Source of the DNA: Hydrogenophaga sp.
GTDB lineage: Bacteria > Pseudomonadota > Gammaproteobacteria > Burkholderiales > Burkholderiaceae_C
Direction: 5' to 3'
Assembly (NCBI GenBank): GCA_030696525.1
Contig: JAUYSB010000115.1
Span: forward strand, 1 to 45,506
DNA length: 45,506 nucleotides
Part shown: piece by piece, positions 26,425 to 34,676 of the stretch
How positions within the stretch are numbered: the stretch's first letter is position 1
Layout of the letters: every line of letters starts with the position of its first letter
Translations under genes and position numbers: made by a program
Notes under the pieces: model-generated
Databases searched by the model: none
What the model was told of the DNA's origin: nothing
What the model saw: only the letters and a program-made list of their open reading frames with translations

Positions 26425-26901
26425 ATGTCCATCGACTGCCATCTGAAGCTCGACGGTGTCAAAGGCGAAGCCACCCACGCCAAACACAAGGAAGAGATCA
26501 TCATCCTGTCCTGGGACTGGAACGAGCACAACGCCTCGTGCACGGTGGGCGGTGGCTCGGCGGTGGGCAAGGCCACGCCGGGCTACATTTCGTTTGCCAA
26601 GCGCTTCGACAACGCCTCTCCCACCCTGGCACGCCACTGCGCCTCGGGCAAACACTTCAAGGAAGCCACCCTGTCGATGTCCAAGGCCGGCGGTTCGCAG
26701 GAGGACTTCATGACCGTCAAGCTCAAGGAGATCTACATCTCGGCCTACAACGTCAGTGGCTCGACCGGCGGCGACCTGATGGACAACTTCTCCTTCTCCT
26801 ACGGTGACATCGAGGTGTCGTACAAGCCTCAAAAGCCCGACGGCACCCTGGGTGGCGAAGTCAAGTTTGGCTGGGACGTGCGCACCACCGAAACGCGCTG
26901 A
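26425..26901 (+). CDS. hcp: T6SS tube protein Hcp (TssD)
   Basis: This is a 158-residue canonical Hcp. It forms hexameric rings that stack into the secreted inner tube. Supporting motifs are CHLKLDGVKGEATHAKHKEE, ILSWDWNEHN, GKATPGYISFAKRFDNASP, CASGKHFKEATLSMSKAGG and the C-terminal GEVKFGWDVRTTETR. The ATG at 26425 has CTGGAG upstream; the longer frame to 26335 runs through the non-coding hairpin. It is flanked by hairpins on both sides, which would suit a separately stabilised, abundant message. Confidence 0.97.
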   Translation: MSIDCHLKLDGVKGEATHAKHKEEIIILSWDWNEHNASCTVGGGSAVGKATPGYISFAKRFDNASPTLARHCASGKHFKEATLSMSKAGGSQEDFMTVKLKEIYISAYNVSGSTGGDLMDNFSFSYGDIEVSYKPQKPDGTLGGEVKFGWDVRTTETR

Positions 26902-26907
26902 GCGCCC

Positions 26908-26939
26908 TTCTGCCGGCCCGCGGCGTCGGGCGGGCAGAA
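26908..26939. promoter_or_regulatory. Strong hairpin just after hcp
   Basis: This inverted repeat has an outer 7-bp stem (TTCTGCC/GGCAGAA), a single G-G mismatch and an inner 5-bp stem (GCCCG/CGGGC) around a 6-base loop. It begins 6 nt after the hcp stop. No U-run follows. It probably protects the hcp 3' end or partly stops transcription before vgrG. Confidence 0.6.
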
Positions 26940-26952
26940 CGTGCCGGGCGGC

Positions 26953-26995
26953 CTGGCCGGGGGGCCAGCCGCTGGCCACCCACCGTGCTGGTGGG
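26953..26995. promoter_or_regulatory. Second and third hairpins in the hcp-vgrG spacer
   Basis: CTGGCC-GGGG-GGCCAG (26953-26968) and CCCACC-GTGCT-GGTGGG (26979-26995) follow the hcp 3' hairpin. Three stems in a row fill most of the 148-base spacer, leaving only about 50 bases with the vgrG ribosome site (GAGG). Confidence 0.5.
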
Positions 26996-27049
26996 CAGCG
27001 TGTGGGCGTGTAGCAGCGTTCCTGTTTTCCGAGCACCTGAGGCACTGCC

Positions 27050-29863
27050 ATGGCCGATACCCAATTCGAGCTCGAGTCCGACTCGCCCGCCAAGCCCGAC
27101 ATGATGTTCTGGCAATTGGCCGGCGTCGAGTCGTTCTCGCGGCCGTCGCGTTTCATGCTCACGGTGCTGTCGCGCAACCGCCAGATCAAGCCCGACGACG
27201 TGCTGGGCAAGTCCTTCACCGTCAAGCTTGAATTCCATGACGAAGGCGGCGGCGCCCACAAGCGCCAGTACCAGGGCTACGCCATGCGCATGCGGCGCGT
27301 GGGAGATGCCAACGACCGCCTGTGCATGTACCACATCGAGCTCGACTCCTGGTTCTCGCTGCTGCAGCACCGCAGCAACGCGCGCATCTTCCAGGAGATG
27401 AAGCTCAACGACGTGATCAAGGAGGTCATGCAGGACAGCAACATCCGCACGGTTGAAAACATCGACTACGCGGGCCTGCGTGAAACCCACGAGCCGCGGC
27501 GCTACTGCGTGCAGTACCTGGAGAGCGACTTCGATTTCCTGTCGCGCCTGATGGAGCACGAGGGCGTGTACTACTGGTTCGACAACGCCGGCAGTGGCGA
27601 TGGCAAGAAGATGATGCTGGCCGACAACGTGTCGGTGCATGAAAAGCTGCCGGTCGAAAGCGAGCTGGCCTACGCGGTCGAAAGCACCTCGGGCGAGTCG
27701 CGCTTCAACGAGGTCCAGGAGTGGTGGTCGGAGCGTGCCGTGCAGACCGGCCGCATGGAACTGGTCGACCGCGATTTCAAGAAGATCCGATCCAAGATCG
27801 GCCACAAGGTCGATTTTGCGGCCCCACACGACCACGCCGACTACGAGGTGTTCGAGTTTCCTGGCGGGTTTTTCGACAAGGACGGCGCACAACGCACGGC
27901 CGAGTTGCGGGCCGATGAGCGCACCGCCCGCAACGAAGCCTGCTGGGCGGCCACGCGCTGGCCCGACGTCGCGGTGGGCCGCGTGTTCCAGCTCTCGGGC
28001 CACACCGACGAAGCCATGAACCAGGAGTGGCTGATCGCGCGTTGCCTGCTGGTGTTGTCGCACCCGGGCTACGAGGGCGTCACCGTGGACGCGCGTGCGC
28101 ACGAGGTGCTGACGGCGCAGTTTTTTGCCCAGGCCATGGCGCCGCTGGGGGTGTGGGCCGGCATTGACCGCAAGCTCGACACCTACACGCGGGCGCGGGT
28201 CAGCCACGCCTACCTGCTCGAGGTGGCGCCGGCCAACACCACCTACCGGCCGCCGCGCGTCACGCCGCGCCTGCAGATGGGCAGCCCGCACACGGCCATC
28301 GTGGTCGGCCCGCCGGGCGAAGAAATCCACATGGACGAGTTTGGCCGCGTGAAGGTGCAGTTTCACTGGGACCGCTACGGCAAGAACGACGAAAAATCCA
28401 CCGCCTGGATACGCGTGTCGCAGCCCTGGGCGGGGCAGACCTGGGGCGGGCAGTTCATCCCCCGCATCGGGCAGGAGGTCATTGTCGATTTCCTCTACGG
28501 CGACCCGGACCGCCCCATCATCGTCGGCCGCGTCTACAACGACGACCAGCCCATCCCCTACCAGTCACCCACCCAGAGCGGTTTCAAGTCGCGTTCGACG
28601 CCGGGCGGCGGCCCGGCGAACTACAACGAGATCATGTTCGAGGACAAGAAAGGCCAGGAGCTGCTCAAGTTCCATGCCGAGAAGAACATGGGCACCACGG
28701 TGGAGAACGACCAGGCCACCACCGTCTGGCACGACCAGACCCTGGACGTCAAGAACAACCGCACGGTCATCATCGACGGCATCGAAAAGTACACGGTCAA
28801 AAAAGAGCAGATCAACCACGTCATCCGCAACCAGACCAACCACTACGACGCCCACACCTTCACCACCACCAAGGGCAACCAGACGCTGGGCACGATTGGC
28901 GAGATGACCAACATCGTCAACGGCAACATCAAGGAACACAGCAACGCCAGCATCGCCGTGTCGGCCGTCGCCGGCTATTCCCTGACGGCTCAAACCCTGA
29001 CCGTGGGCATCGCCAGCGACACCAAACTGACCAGCGGCGGATCCACCACCATTGGCTCGGTGGGTGCCATCGACATCAAGACCAACGGCGCGCGCAACGA
29101 CGCCACGGTGGGCATCCACTCCATGCTGGCCAACGGCATCAAGCAGATCTCCAACACCAACATCGACCTGATGGCGGTGGCCAACATCAACTCCACCTCC
29201 ATCGGCAACAACACCACCGTCCTCGGCGCCAACGCCAGCGGCTACATCGGCGTCAACAGCGAAGCCAACCTGGGCATGGCGCGCTCCACCTTCATGGGCA
29301 TACAGGTGGACACCATGCTGGGCTTGAGCTCCAACACTTGTCTGGCGGTGCAGATCGAGGCGGCCGTGGCCGTCAAGATGGGTTTTGCCGGGGTGGATCT
29401 GAGCATCGCCCCGGTGGATGTGGAGCAAAAAGCCTTCAAGGTCATCATGCCTGGCGGCGGTGCGGCAGGCGGTGTCGGTGCGGCCGTCATGGGCGCGTCC
29501 ATAGGCGCGGCCATTGGCGCGGTGGGTGTGTCGGCGCTGGCGGCCTACACCGATGTCCAGGCCACCCGACAGCAGTACCAGGACGCGGTGCTGGCGCTGG
29601 AAGCCGCAGCGGTGCAGGCCGACGCCCAGAACCTCGAAGGCCTCTCCACCCGCTTGCGCACAGCCAAAAACATCGCCGCCGCGCGTGGCGAAGAAGGTGC
29701 GGTGAGCGCGGCCCACGTGCATGCGGCCAACGCCGACGCGGCGGCCAGCCTGGCTGGGGCCGAGAACCCCGCAGCCGCCGCCAACAACACCAGTCCGGTG
29801 GGCAGCGGGCCCGAGGCGCCTGCGGCCCAGCCCATGCCTGGACCCCCTGCGGCCGGCGCCTGA
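27050..29863 (+). CDS. vgrG: T6SS spike protein VgrG with C-terminal extension (TssI)
   Basis: This is a 937-residue VgrG trimer subunit that caps the Hcp tube. The N-terminal gp27-like part (about 1-390) includes RRYCVQYLESDFDFLSRLMEHEG and YYWFDN. The gp5 OB-fold region (about 405-520) has FGRVKVQFHWDRYG, AWIRVSQPWAG and GQEVIVDFLYGDPDRPI. A long beta-prism follows, rich in TNN/NIN/GNQT strands (about 590-770). Beyond the usual length there is a Gly/Ala hydrophobic stretch (about 800-835, GGGAAGGVGAAVMGASIG) and an Ala-rich, partly helical tail ending in a Pro/Ala stretch. I recognise no enzyme domain in this tail. It may load cargo or contact the PAAR-like tip. GAGG precedes the ATG. Confidence 0.96.
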   Translation: MADTQFELESDSPAKPDMMFWQLAGVESFSRPSRFMLTVLSRNRQIKPDDVLGKSFTVKLEFHDEGGGAHKRQYQGYAMRMRRVGDANDRLCMYHIELDSWFSLLQHRSNARIFQEMKLNDVIKEVMQDSNIRTVENIDYAGLRETHEPRRYCVQYLESDFDFLSRLMEHEGVYYWFDNAGSGDGKKMMLADNVSVHEKLPVESELAYAVESTSGESRFNEVQEWWSERAVQTGRMELVDRDFKKIRSKIGHKVDFAAPHDHADYEVFEFPGGFFDKDGAQRTAELRADERTARNEACWAATRWPDVAVGRVFQLSGHTDEAMNQEWLIARCLLVLSHPGYEGVTVDARAHEVLTAQFFAQAMAPLGVWAGIDRKLDTYTRARVSHAYLLEVAPANTTYRPPRVTPRLQMGSPHTAIVVGPPGEEIHMDEFGRVKVQFHWDRYGKNDEKSTAWIRVSQPWAGQTWGGQFIPRIGQEVIVDFLYGDPDRPIIVGRVYNDDQPIPYQSPTQSGFKSRSTPGGGPANYNEIMFEDKKGQELLKFHAEKNMGTTVENDQATTVWHDQTLDVKNNRTVIIDGIEKYTVKKEQINHVIRNQTNHYDAHTFTTTKGNQTLGTIGEMTNIVNGNIKEHSNASIAVSAVAGYSLTAQTLTVGIASDTKLTSGGSTTIGSVGAIDIKTNGARNDATVGIHSMLANGIKQISNTNIDLMAVANINSTSIGNNTTVLGANASGYIGVNSEANLGMARSTFMGIQVDTMLGLSSNTCLAVQIEAAVAVKMGFAGVDLSIAPVDVEQKAFKVIMPGGGAAGGVGAAVMGASIGAAIGAVGVSALAAYTDVQATRQQYQDAVLALEAAAVQADAQNLEGLSTRLRTAKNIAAARGEEGAVSAAHVHAANADAAASLAGAENPAAAANNTSPVGSGPEAPAAQPMPGPPAAGA

Positions 29864-29893
29864 GCGACCGGCGCACCACACCATGGACCGCCG

Positions 29894-32500
29894 ATGATCC
29901 TGTTCAAGCCGGCCCAGGTATCGCTGCTGAACCGCCCGCTGGAATACCGTGGCCGCTTCGGCCTGAGCATCTCCGCCTTGCTGCATGTGCCCATGGCGCA
30001 GCCGCCGCAGGGCAATCTGTGGGGCGAGCAATCCTTGTGGGCCTGTGTGGGCCAGGCCGGCATGGAGGCGGTGCTCGACGAAGCGGTGGTGAAGATGCAG
30101 CCCGAGTACCTGGTGCACGGCCAAGTGCACGCCCACCCGCCGGGGGCACGCGCCTGCGCGGCCCGGGTCACGCTGGGGGGCAGCAGCAAGACCCTGCTGG
30201 CCTTCGCGCCCCGGCACTGGAACGGCTCGCGCATCCAGGACGACCAGCCCTTCAGCCCGGTGCCGCTGCGCTGGAGCGAGGCCTATGGCGGCCCCGACTT
30301 TGCCGCCAACCCAGGCGGTGCCGGCCGCGCCGCGCGCGATGGCGTGCGCTGGCTGCCCCGGCTGGAGCTGCCCGGCAGCCGCCTGACCGCGCCCGACCAG
30401 GCCGTGGTGCCGGCCGGTTTTGGCGCGCTGGACATGATGCACCCGCAGCGCGCCGCGCTGCGCGGTACTTACGACGACAACTACCTCAAGACCCAAGCCC
30501 CTGGCCTGCCGCCCGACACCGACTGGCGCCACTTCAACCGCGCCCCACAAGACCAATGGCTGCCACAGGCACTCAACGGCGATGAGGCCTACGCGCTGGA
30601 CAACCTGCACCCCACACGCGCTCGCATCGAAGGCCGCCTGCCGGGCCTGCGCGTGCGGGTGCTGGTGGACTACGGGCGTCCCGACGGCGAGCCGCGCCTG
30701 AAGGAGGTACCGCTGCGGCTGACCACGGTGTGGTTTTTCCCCGAACTGGAGCGCATGGTCTTGGCCTGGCACGGCCTGGCCGAGGTGGCGCGCGACGACG
30801 CCACCGACATCGCCCGCCTGCTCGCGGCCGTGGAACGCCTGAGCGAACCGCGCCCGGTGGAACACTATGTGGACGCCATGGCGCGGCGCAGCGACCCGCG
30901 CGATGGTGGCCTGGAAAGCCTGGTCGATGCCGACCTGTTGCCCGACGGCCTGGACACCACCGACCCCGCCGCCGAAGCCGAGGCGGCGGTGTTCAAGATG
31001 GAGGGCTTGCAGGCCGAGGCCCAGTACCGCCGGGCCCAGCTCGACATGGAGCTGGCGCGCGAAAAACTGCGCGCCCAGGGCAAGGACCCCGACGCCATGG
31101 GCGTGCGCCTGCCGCCGCGCGAAAAGCCGCCCACCCTGGCCGAACTGCCGGCCTACCTCAAGGCCCAAGGCAAGGTGCTGCAACAGCAGCAGTGGGCGGC
31201 GCTGGACGACGCCCTCAAGCTGGCCGAAAAGGTGCACGAGATGGCGCGCCAGCGCCCGCTGCGCCTGGCCGACATCGCCCACCGTGGCCCGCCCGCCTAC
31301 CGCGCCGATGCCCACCTGCGCGAGCTCACGACACAGTTTGCCCAGGTCGGCAAGGCGCTGAACACGGCGGTGCTGGCGGCCCGGCTGCAGAAGAAGGAGG
31401 CCATGGACCGCGTGGGCTACCTGCAGAGCGCCCACCTGCAGCCGCCGGTGGACCCGTTGACAGGCGAGGCCGCCGCCCAGCGCCGCAACGAGATGGCCTG
31501 GTTGCTGGCGCGCGGCGTGCGCGCCCAGCCCAACATGGACTGGACCGGCGCCGATCTTTCGGGCCTGGACCTGCGCGGCCTGGACCTCTCGGGCGCCTGG
31601 CTGGAGAGCGCCAACCTCACCGGCGCCAACCTCTCGGGCGCCAATCTCACGGGCGCGGTGCTGGCCCACGCCAAGCTGCAGGGCTGCATGCTCATCGACG
31701 CCACGCTGGTCGGTGCCAACCTGGGCGGTGCCCACCTGGCCGGCGCGGTGTTCGACCAGTCCGATCTCAGCGGCGCCACGCTCAGCCGCTGTGTGCTGGC
31801 GCAAACCCAGTGCCGCAAGACGCGCCTGCCCAGCGCACAGCTGATGGACACCACCTGGGGCCCGGCCGACTGGACCGGCGCCGAGCTGCCCGGCACCACC
31901 TTCTACAAGCTGGACCTGCGCGGTGTGGTGCTGGCCGAGGCCCAGATGGCCGGGGCCATGTTCATCGAATGCCAGCTCGCTGGGGTCGATCTGCGCGCGG
32001 CCACGCTTGAAGGCGCCACGTTTGTGAGCTGTGTGCTCGACAGCGCACAGCTGGCGGGCGCACGTTTGGCCGGCGCGGTGTTCGCCAAGGGCTGCTCCCT
32101 GCGCGATGCCGACGCCTCGCAGGCCGACCTCAGCCGCGTCAACCTGGGCGACAGCAACGCCACCGGACTGCGCCTGGTGAAAGCGCGGCTGGACGGCGCC
32201 TGCCTGGGCGAAGCCGACCTCAGCGGCTGCGACCTGCGCCTGGGCCAGGCCAAGGGCGCGCTGCTGCGCAAGACGCGGCTGCGGGGCGCTCGCCTGGCCG
32301 GCCTCAACCTGCATGACGCCATCCTGGCGCAGGCCGATCTGCGCGGTGCCGATCTGCGCGGCAGCAACCTGTTTGGGGCCGACCTCTCGCGCGTCTGGCT
32401 CAACGACCAGACCCAGTTCGAGGGCGCGCTCACCACCCGCGCCCGCACCTGGCCGCGCTGGAGCGCCGAGCAACAGGCCGTGGGCCCGCCGGAGGTTTGA
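29894..32500 (+). CDS. DUF2169 domain fused to pentapeptide repeats
   Basis: This is an 868-residue protein. The first ~320 residues are a DUF2169 domain, a family found beside vgrG and DUF4150 genes (landmarks: GRFGLSISALLHVPM, RWSEAYGGPDFAANP, NRAPQDQWLP, LVWFF-like TTVWFFPELERMVLAWHG). A charged helical region (about 335-530) follows. The C-terminal ~300 residues (from about 545) are pentapeptide repeats of A(D/N)LxG type, such as ADLSGLDLRGLDLSGAWLESA, which fold as a right-handed beta-helix. DUF2169 proteins are thought to act as adaptors or chaperones that mount cargo on VgrG. The long beta-helix may be a rigid holder. It lies 30 nt after vgrG. A role in loading is inference; delivery as an effector is possible. 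Confidence 0.88.
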   Translation: MILFKPAQVSLLNRPLEYRGRFGLSISALLHVPMAQPPQGNLWGEQSLWACVGQAGMEAVLDEAVVKMQPEYLVHGQVHAHPPGARACAARVTLGGSSKTLLAFAPRHWNGSRIQDDQPFSPVPLRWSEAYGGPDFAANPGGAGRAARDGVRWLPRLELPGSRLTAPDQAVVPAGFGALDMMHPQRAALRGTYDDNYLKTQAPGLPPDTDWRHFNRAPQDQWLPQALNGDEAYALDNLHPTRARIEGRLPGLRVRVLVDYGRPDGEPRLKEVPLRLTTVWFFPELERMVLAWHGLAEVARDDATDIARLLAAVERLSEPRPVEHYVDAMARRSDPRDGGLESLVDADLLPDGLDTTDPAAEAEAAVFKMEGLQAEAQYRRAQLDMELAREKLRAQGKDPDAMGVRLPPREKPPTLAELPAYLKAQGKVLQQQQWAALDDALKLAEKVHEMARQRPLRLADIAHRGPPAYRADAHLRELTTQFAQVGKALNTAVLAARLQKKEAMDRVGYLQSAHLQPPVDPLTGEAAAQRRNEMAWLLARGVRAQPNMDWTGADLSGLDLRGLDLSGAWLESANLTGANLSGANLTGAVLAHAKLQGCMLIDATLVGANLGGAHLAGAVFDQSDLSGATLSRCVLAQTQCRKTRLPSAQLMDTTWGPADWTGAELPGTTFYKLDLRGVVLAEAQMAGAMFIECQLAGVDLRAATLEGATFVSCVLDSAQLAGARLAGAVFAKGCSLRDADASQADLSRVNLGDSNATGLRLVKARLDGACLGEADLSGCDLRLGQAKGALLRKTRLRGARLAGLNLHDAILAQADLRGADLRGSNLFGADLSRVWLNDQTQFEGALTTRARTWPRWSAEQQAVGPPEV

Positions 32501-32504
32501 CGCC

Positions 32505-33563
32505 ATGGCCATGACACCCGAACTGCTCGCGCTGGCCGCCGGCCTGGGCGAAGCCTTGCACGGGCAGGACCTGCAGCGCGGCGCCTATGCCCGCGTGTCG
32601 GCCGGTGGCGGCGTGTTCTCGTCCTGCCGCATGGGCCAGGTGGATTTCCGCGAGGCCGATCTGCGCGAAACCCTGTTCGACCACTGCGACCTCACGGGCG
32701 CCTTGCTCAGCGGCGCCCAGTTGCGCCACGCGGTGTTCCACCGCTGCATCCTTGACCACGCCGACCTGCGCCAGGCACAGCTGCAGGGCGCCACCTTTGC
32801 CGACTGCTTCATGGGCCACGTCCAGCTGGCCGACAGCGCTTTGGGCATGACCAAGTTCAGCGGCAGCGATCTCTCGCACAGCTCGCTGCGCGGCGCCGTG
32901 CTCGACGGCACCCTGTTCACCCGCTGCAAGCTGCTCGACGCCAACGCCGACCAGACCGAATGGCGCCACGTGGTCTGGACCGCCTGCGACCTCACGGCCA
33001 TGACCTGGAGCGGTGCCCGGTGGACGCGGGTGGTGTTCCACGAAACGCCGCTGCCGGCCAAGGACTTCAGCGGCCTGGTGCTCGAAGGCTGCCAGTTCAC
33101 CGCCTGCGACCTGAGCGGCAGCCGTTTTGTGGGCGCCCGGCTGGCGCAGTGCAATTTTCAGAGCGCGCAGTTGAAGGGCGTCGATTTTTCCAACGTTCAC
33201 GCGCCCCACGCGCTGTTCTGCGAGGCGCAGGGCGAGGGTGTGGTGTTTGTGCGCGCCCACCTGCACCAGGCGCTGTTCACCCAGGCCAGGCTGCCGGGCG
33301 CGCGCTTCGACGGCGCCCACCTGCACCAGACGCACTTTGCGCAGGCGCAACTGGCGGGTGCGCGCTTCAATGACTGCGAACTCACTTACGCCGACTTCCG
33401 CCACGCCGACCTCACGCGCGCCGACCTGCGCGGCGCCGTGATGTTCCGCACCTGCCTGCACGGCACACAGACCACCGACGCCCAGTTCAGCGACCGCGCC
33501 CGCGCGCTCGAAACCGACCCCGACCTGGCCCAGGCCGAGCGCTGGAAACCCAGCATGGCCTGA
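32505..33563 (+). CDS. Pentapeptide-repeat protein of the VgrG module
   Basis: This is a 352-residue protein made almost entirely of pentapeptide repeats (about 45-335). Repeats include VDFREADLRETLFDHCDLTG, then ADLRQAQLQGATF and ADFRHADLTRADLRGAVMF. A short helical N-terminus (TPELLALAAGLGEALHG) precedes them. The repeats have frequent Cys at the centre of turns (FHRCILDH, FTRCKLLD, FTACDLSG). The start at 32505 is 4 nt after the upstream stop, with GGAGG 9 nt upstream. Such stand-alone pentapeptide genes often accompany DUF2169 fusions in T6SS spike modules. No gyrase-protection (Qnr) role is suggested by the context. The function is unknown beyond a probable structural or adaptor role. 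Confidence 0.88.
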   Translation: MAMTPELLALAAGLGEALHGQDLQRGAYARVSAGGGVFSSCRMGQVDFREADLRETLFDHCDLTGALLSGAQLRHAVFHRCILDHADLRQAQLQGATFADCFMGHVQLADSALGMTKFSGSDLSHSSLRGAVLDGTLFTRCKLLDANADQTEWRHVVWTACDLTAMTWSGARWTRVVFHETPLPAKDFSGLVLEGCQFTACDLSGSRFVGARLAQCNFQSAQLKGVDFSNVHAPHALFCEAQGEGVVFVRAHLHQALFTQARLPGARFDGAHLHQTHFAQAQLAGARFNDCELTYADFRHADLTRADLRGAVMFRTCLHGTQTTDAQFSDRARALETDPDLAQAERWKPSMA

Positions 33564-33585
33564 GCCACCCGCAGCGAGACCCACC

Positions 33586-34212
33586 ATGAACGCCCCCACC
33601 ACGTCACCCACCCGCCGCGCCCGAGTTGCCATCTCCCCGTCCGCGCCCTGCTACGCGCTCGGTGTGGTCAGCGCCGTCGAGGCCAACGAACTGCAGGTCA
33701 CCCTCGCGCCCGCCGCGCGCCCGGCGCGCCGCGCCGTCAGCTGCCTGATCGAGCCGCTGGTGGGCGACCGCGTGGCCTGCCTGTGTGAACCCGACGGATC
33801 GGTCTGGATCACGGCGGTGCTGGAGCGCCCCCAGGCGGCCGACACCGAACACACCCTCAGCTGCGAAGGGCCGCTCACGCTGCGCGCCAGCACCTTGTCG
33901 CTGGCCGCGGGCAGCCTGCAGTTCGACGCCGAACAGGCCGCGCTGCGCTGCGAGCAGGCCGACCTCATGGGCACCCGGCTCAACATCATGGGTGGCACGC
34001 TCAAGGCCGTGGGCAGCGTGCTGTCCACCGTGTTCGATCGCGTGCTGCACCACAGCCGCCAGCACCTGCGCACCACCGAGGGCCTGGACAAGGTGCAGGC
34101 CGATCAGCTGGTGTGCCAGGCCAGCCAGTTGCTGGAACTGCACGGCGAGCACACACTGATCAACGGCGAGAAGCTGGTCAAGGCGCGCGGCGCACAAATC
34201 CATTTCGGCTGA
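33586..34212 (+). CDS. DUF3540 T6SS-module protein
   Basis: This is a 208-residue protein of the DUF3540 type. It has a variable N-terminus, a small beta-rich domain (YALGVVSAVEANELQVTLAP, LVGDRVACLCEPDGSVWITAVLER) that looks like an OB-like or gp5-like fold, then a repeating beta-stretch (GPLTLRASTLSLAAGSLQF) and a C-terminal helix-strand region (HHSRQHLRTTEGLDKVQADQ). This arrangement resembles a miniature VgrG spike tail. DUF3540 genes are regularly found between DUF2169 and DUF4150 genes. It may bridge VgrG and the PAAR-like tip. The ribosome site is weak, which suggests coupling to the upstream gene 22 nt away. Confidence 0.85.
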   Translation: MNAPTTSPTRRARVAISPSAPCYALGVVSAVEANELQVTLAPAARPARRAVSCLIEPLVGDRVACLCEPDGSVWITAVLERPQAADTEHTLSCEGPLTLRASTLSLAAGSLQFDAEQAALRCEQADLMGTRLNIMGGTLKAVGSVLSTVFDRVLHHSRQHLRTTEGLDKVQADQLVCQASQLLELHGEHTLINGEKLVKARGAQIHFG

Positions 34213-34234
34213 GGCCGTTGTTCCAGGAGGCCAC

Positions 34235-34636
34235 ATGTTTGCCAACTGCCAGATGATGGGCATGGACATGGGATTCCCCGATGTCTGCCTGACGCCGGCG
34301 CCGCCTTCGCCGGTGCCTGTGCCCATTCCCTACCCCAACATCGCCATGGGGCCGATGGCCATTCCCAACTGCCCCATGCTGCTCATCATGGGCATGCCCG
34401 CGCACAACCTGGGCACCACCGTGCCCATGACCAACGGCGACAACACCGGCATCGCGCTCGGGGTCGCGTCGGCCACGGTCATGGGGCCGTCGCGCCACCT
34501 CACCGGGGCTTTCACCGTGTTGTTCCACGGCATGCCAGCCAGCCGCATGACCAGCGTGTCGCTGCAGAACAGCACCAACTGCCCGGGCATGCGCATCGTG
34601 CCCAGTCAGGTGCTGCTGCTGCTGCTCGCGCCCTGA
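34235..34636 (+). CDS. DUF4150 PAAR-like spike tip protein
   Basis: This is a 133-residue DUF4150 protein, a PAAR-like family that sharpens the VgrG spike. It shows the family's Pro/Met-rich start (MGFPDVCLTPAPPSPVPVP, IPYPNIAMG), then CPMLLIMGMPAHNLG, TVPMTNGDNTGIALGV, HLTGAFTVLFHGMPASRMTS and the terminal NCPGMRIVPSQ. It has no C-terminal toxin domain, so a cargo domain would have to come from another gene. AGGAGG lies 6 nt before the ATG. It is the only PAAR-like gene in the window and lies at the end of the DUF2169-pentapeptide-DUF3540 module. Confidence 0.9.
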   Translation: MFANCQMMGMDMGFPDVCLTPAPPSPVPVPIPYPNIAMGPMAIPNCPMLLIMGMPAHNLGTTVPMTNGDNTGIALGVASATVMGPSRHLTGAFTVLFHGMPASRMTSVSLQNSTNCPGMRIVPSQVLLLLLAP

Positions 34637-34676
34637 TGCCCCACCACACCGTCGTCCTCCTGTTCCAAACCCTTCC

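Noticed and set aside
28565-32512. 1315-codon open frame on the minus strand opposite vgrG and the DUF2169 gene
   Set aside because: It shows no recognisable domain and is a codon-bias shadow of the plus-strand genes. It spans two genes and their spacer without its own ribosome site.
32505-33563. Pentapeptide protein as a Qnr-like gyrase protector
   Set aside because: Context is a T6SS spike module and the repeat lacks the features I would use to call Qnr; topB nearby is 8 kb away and unrelated.
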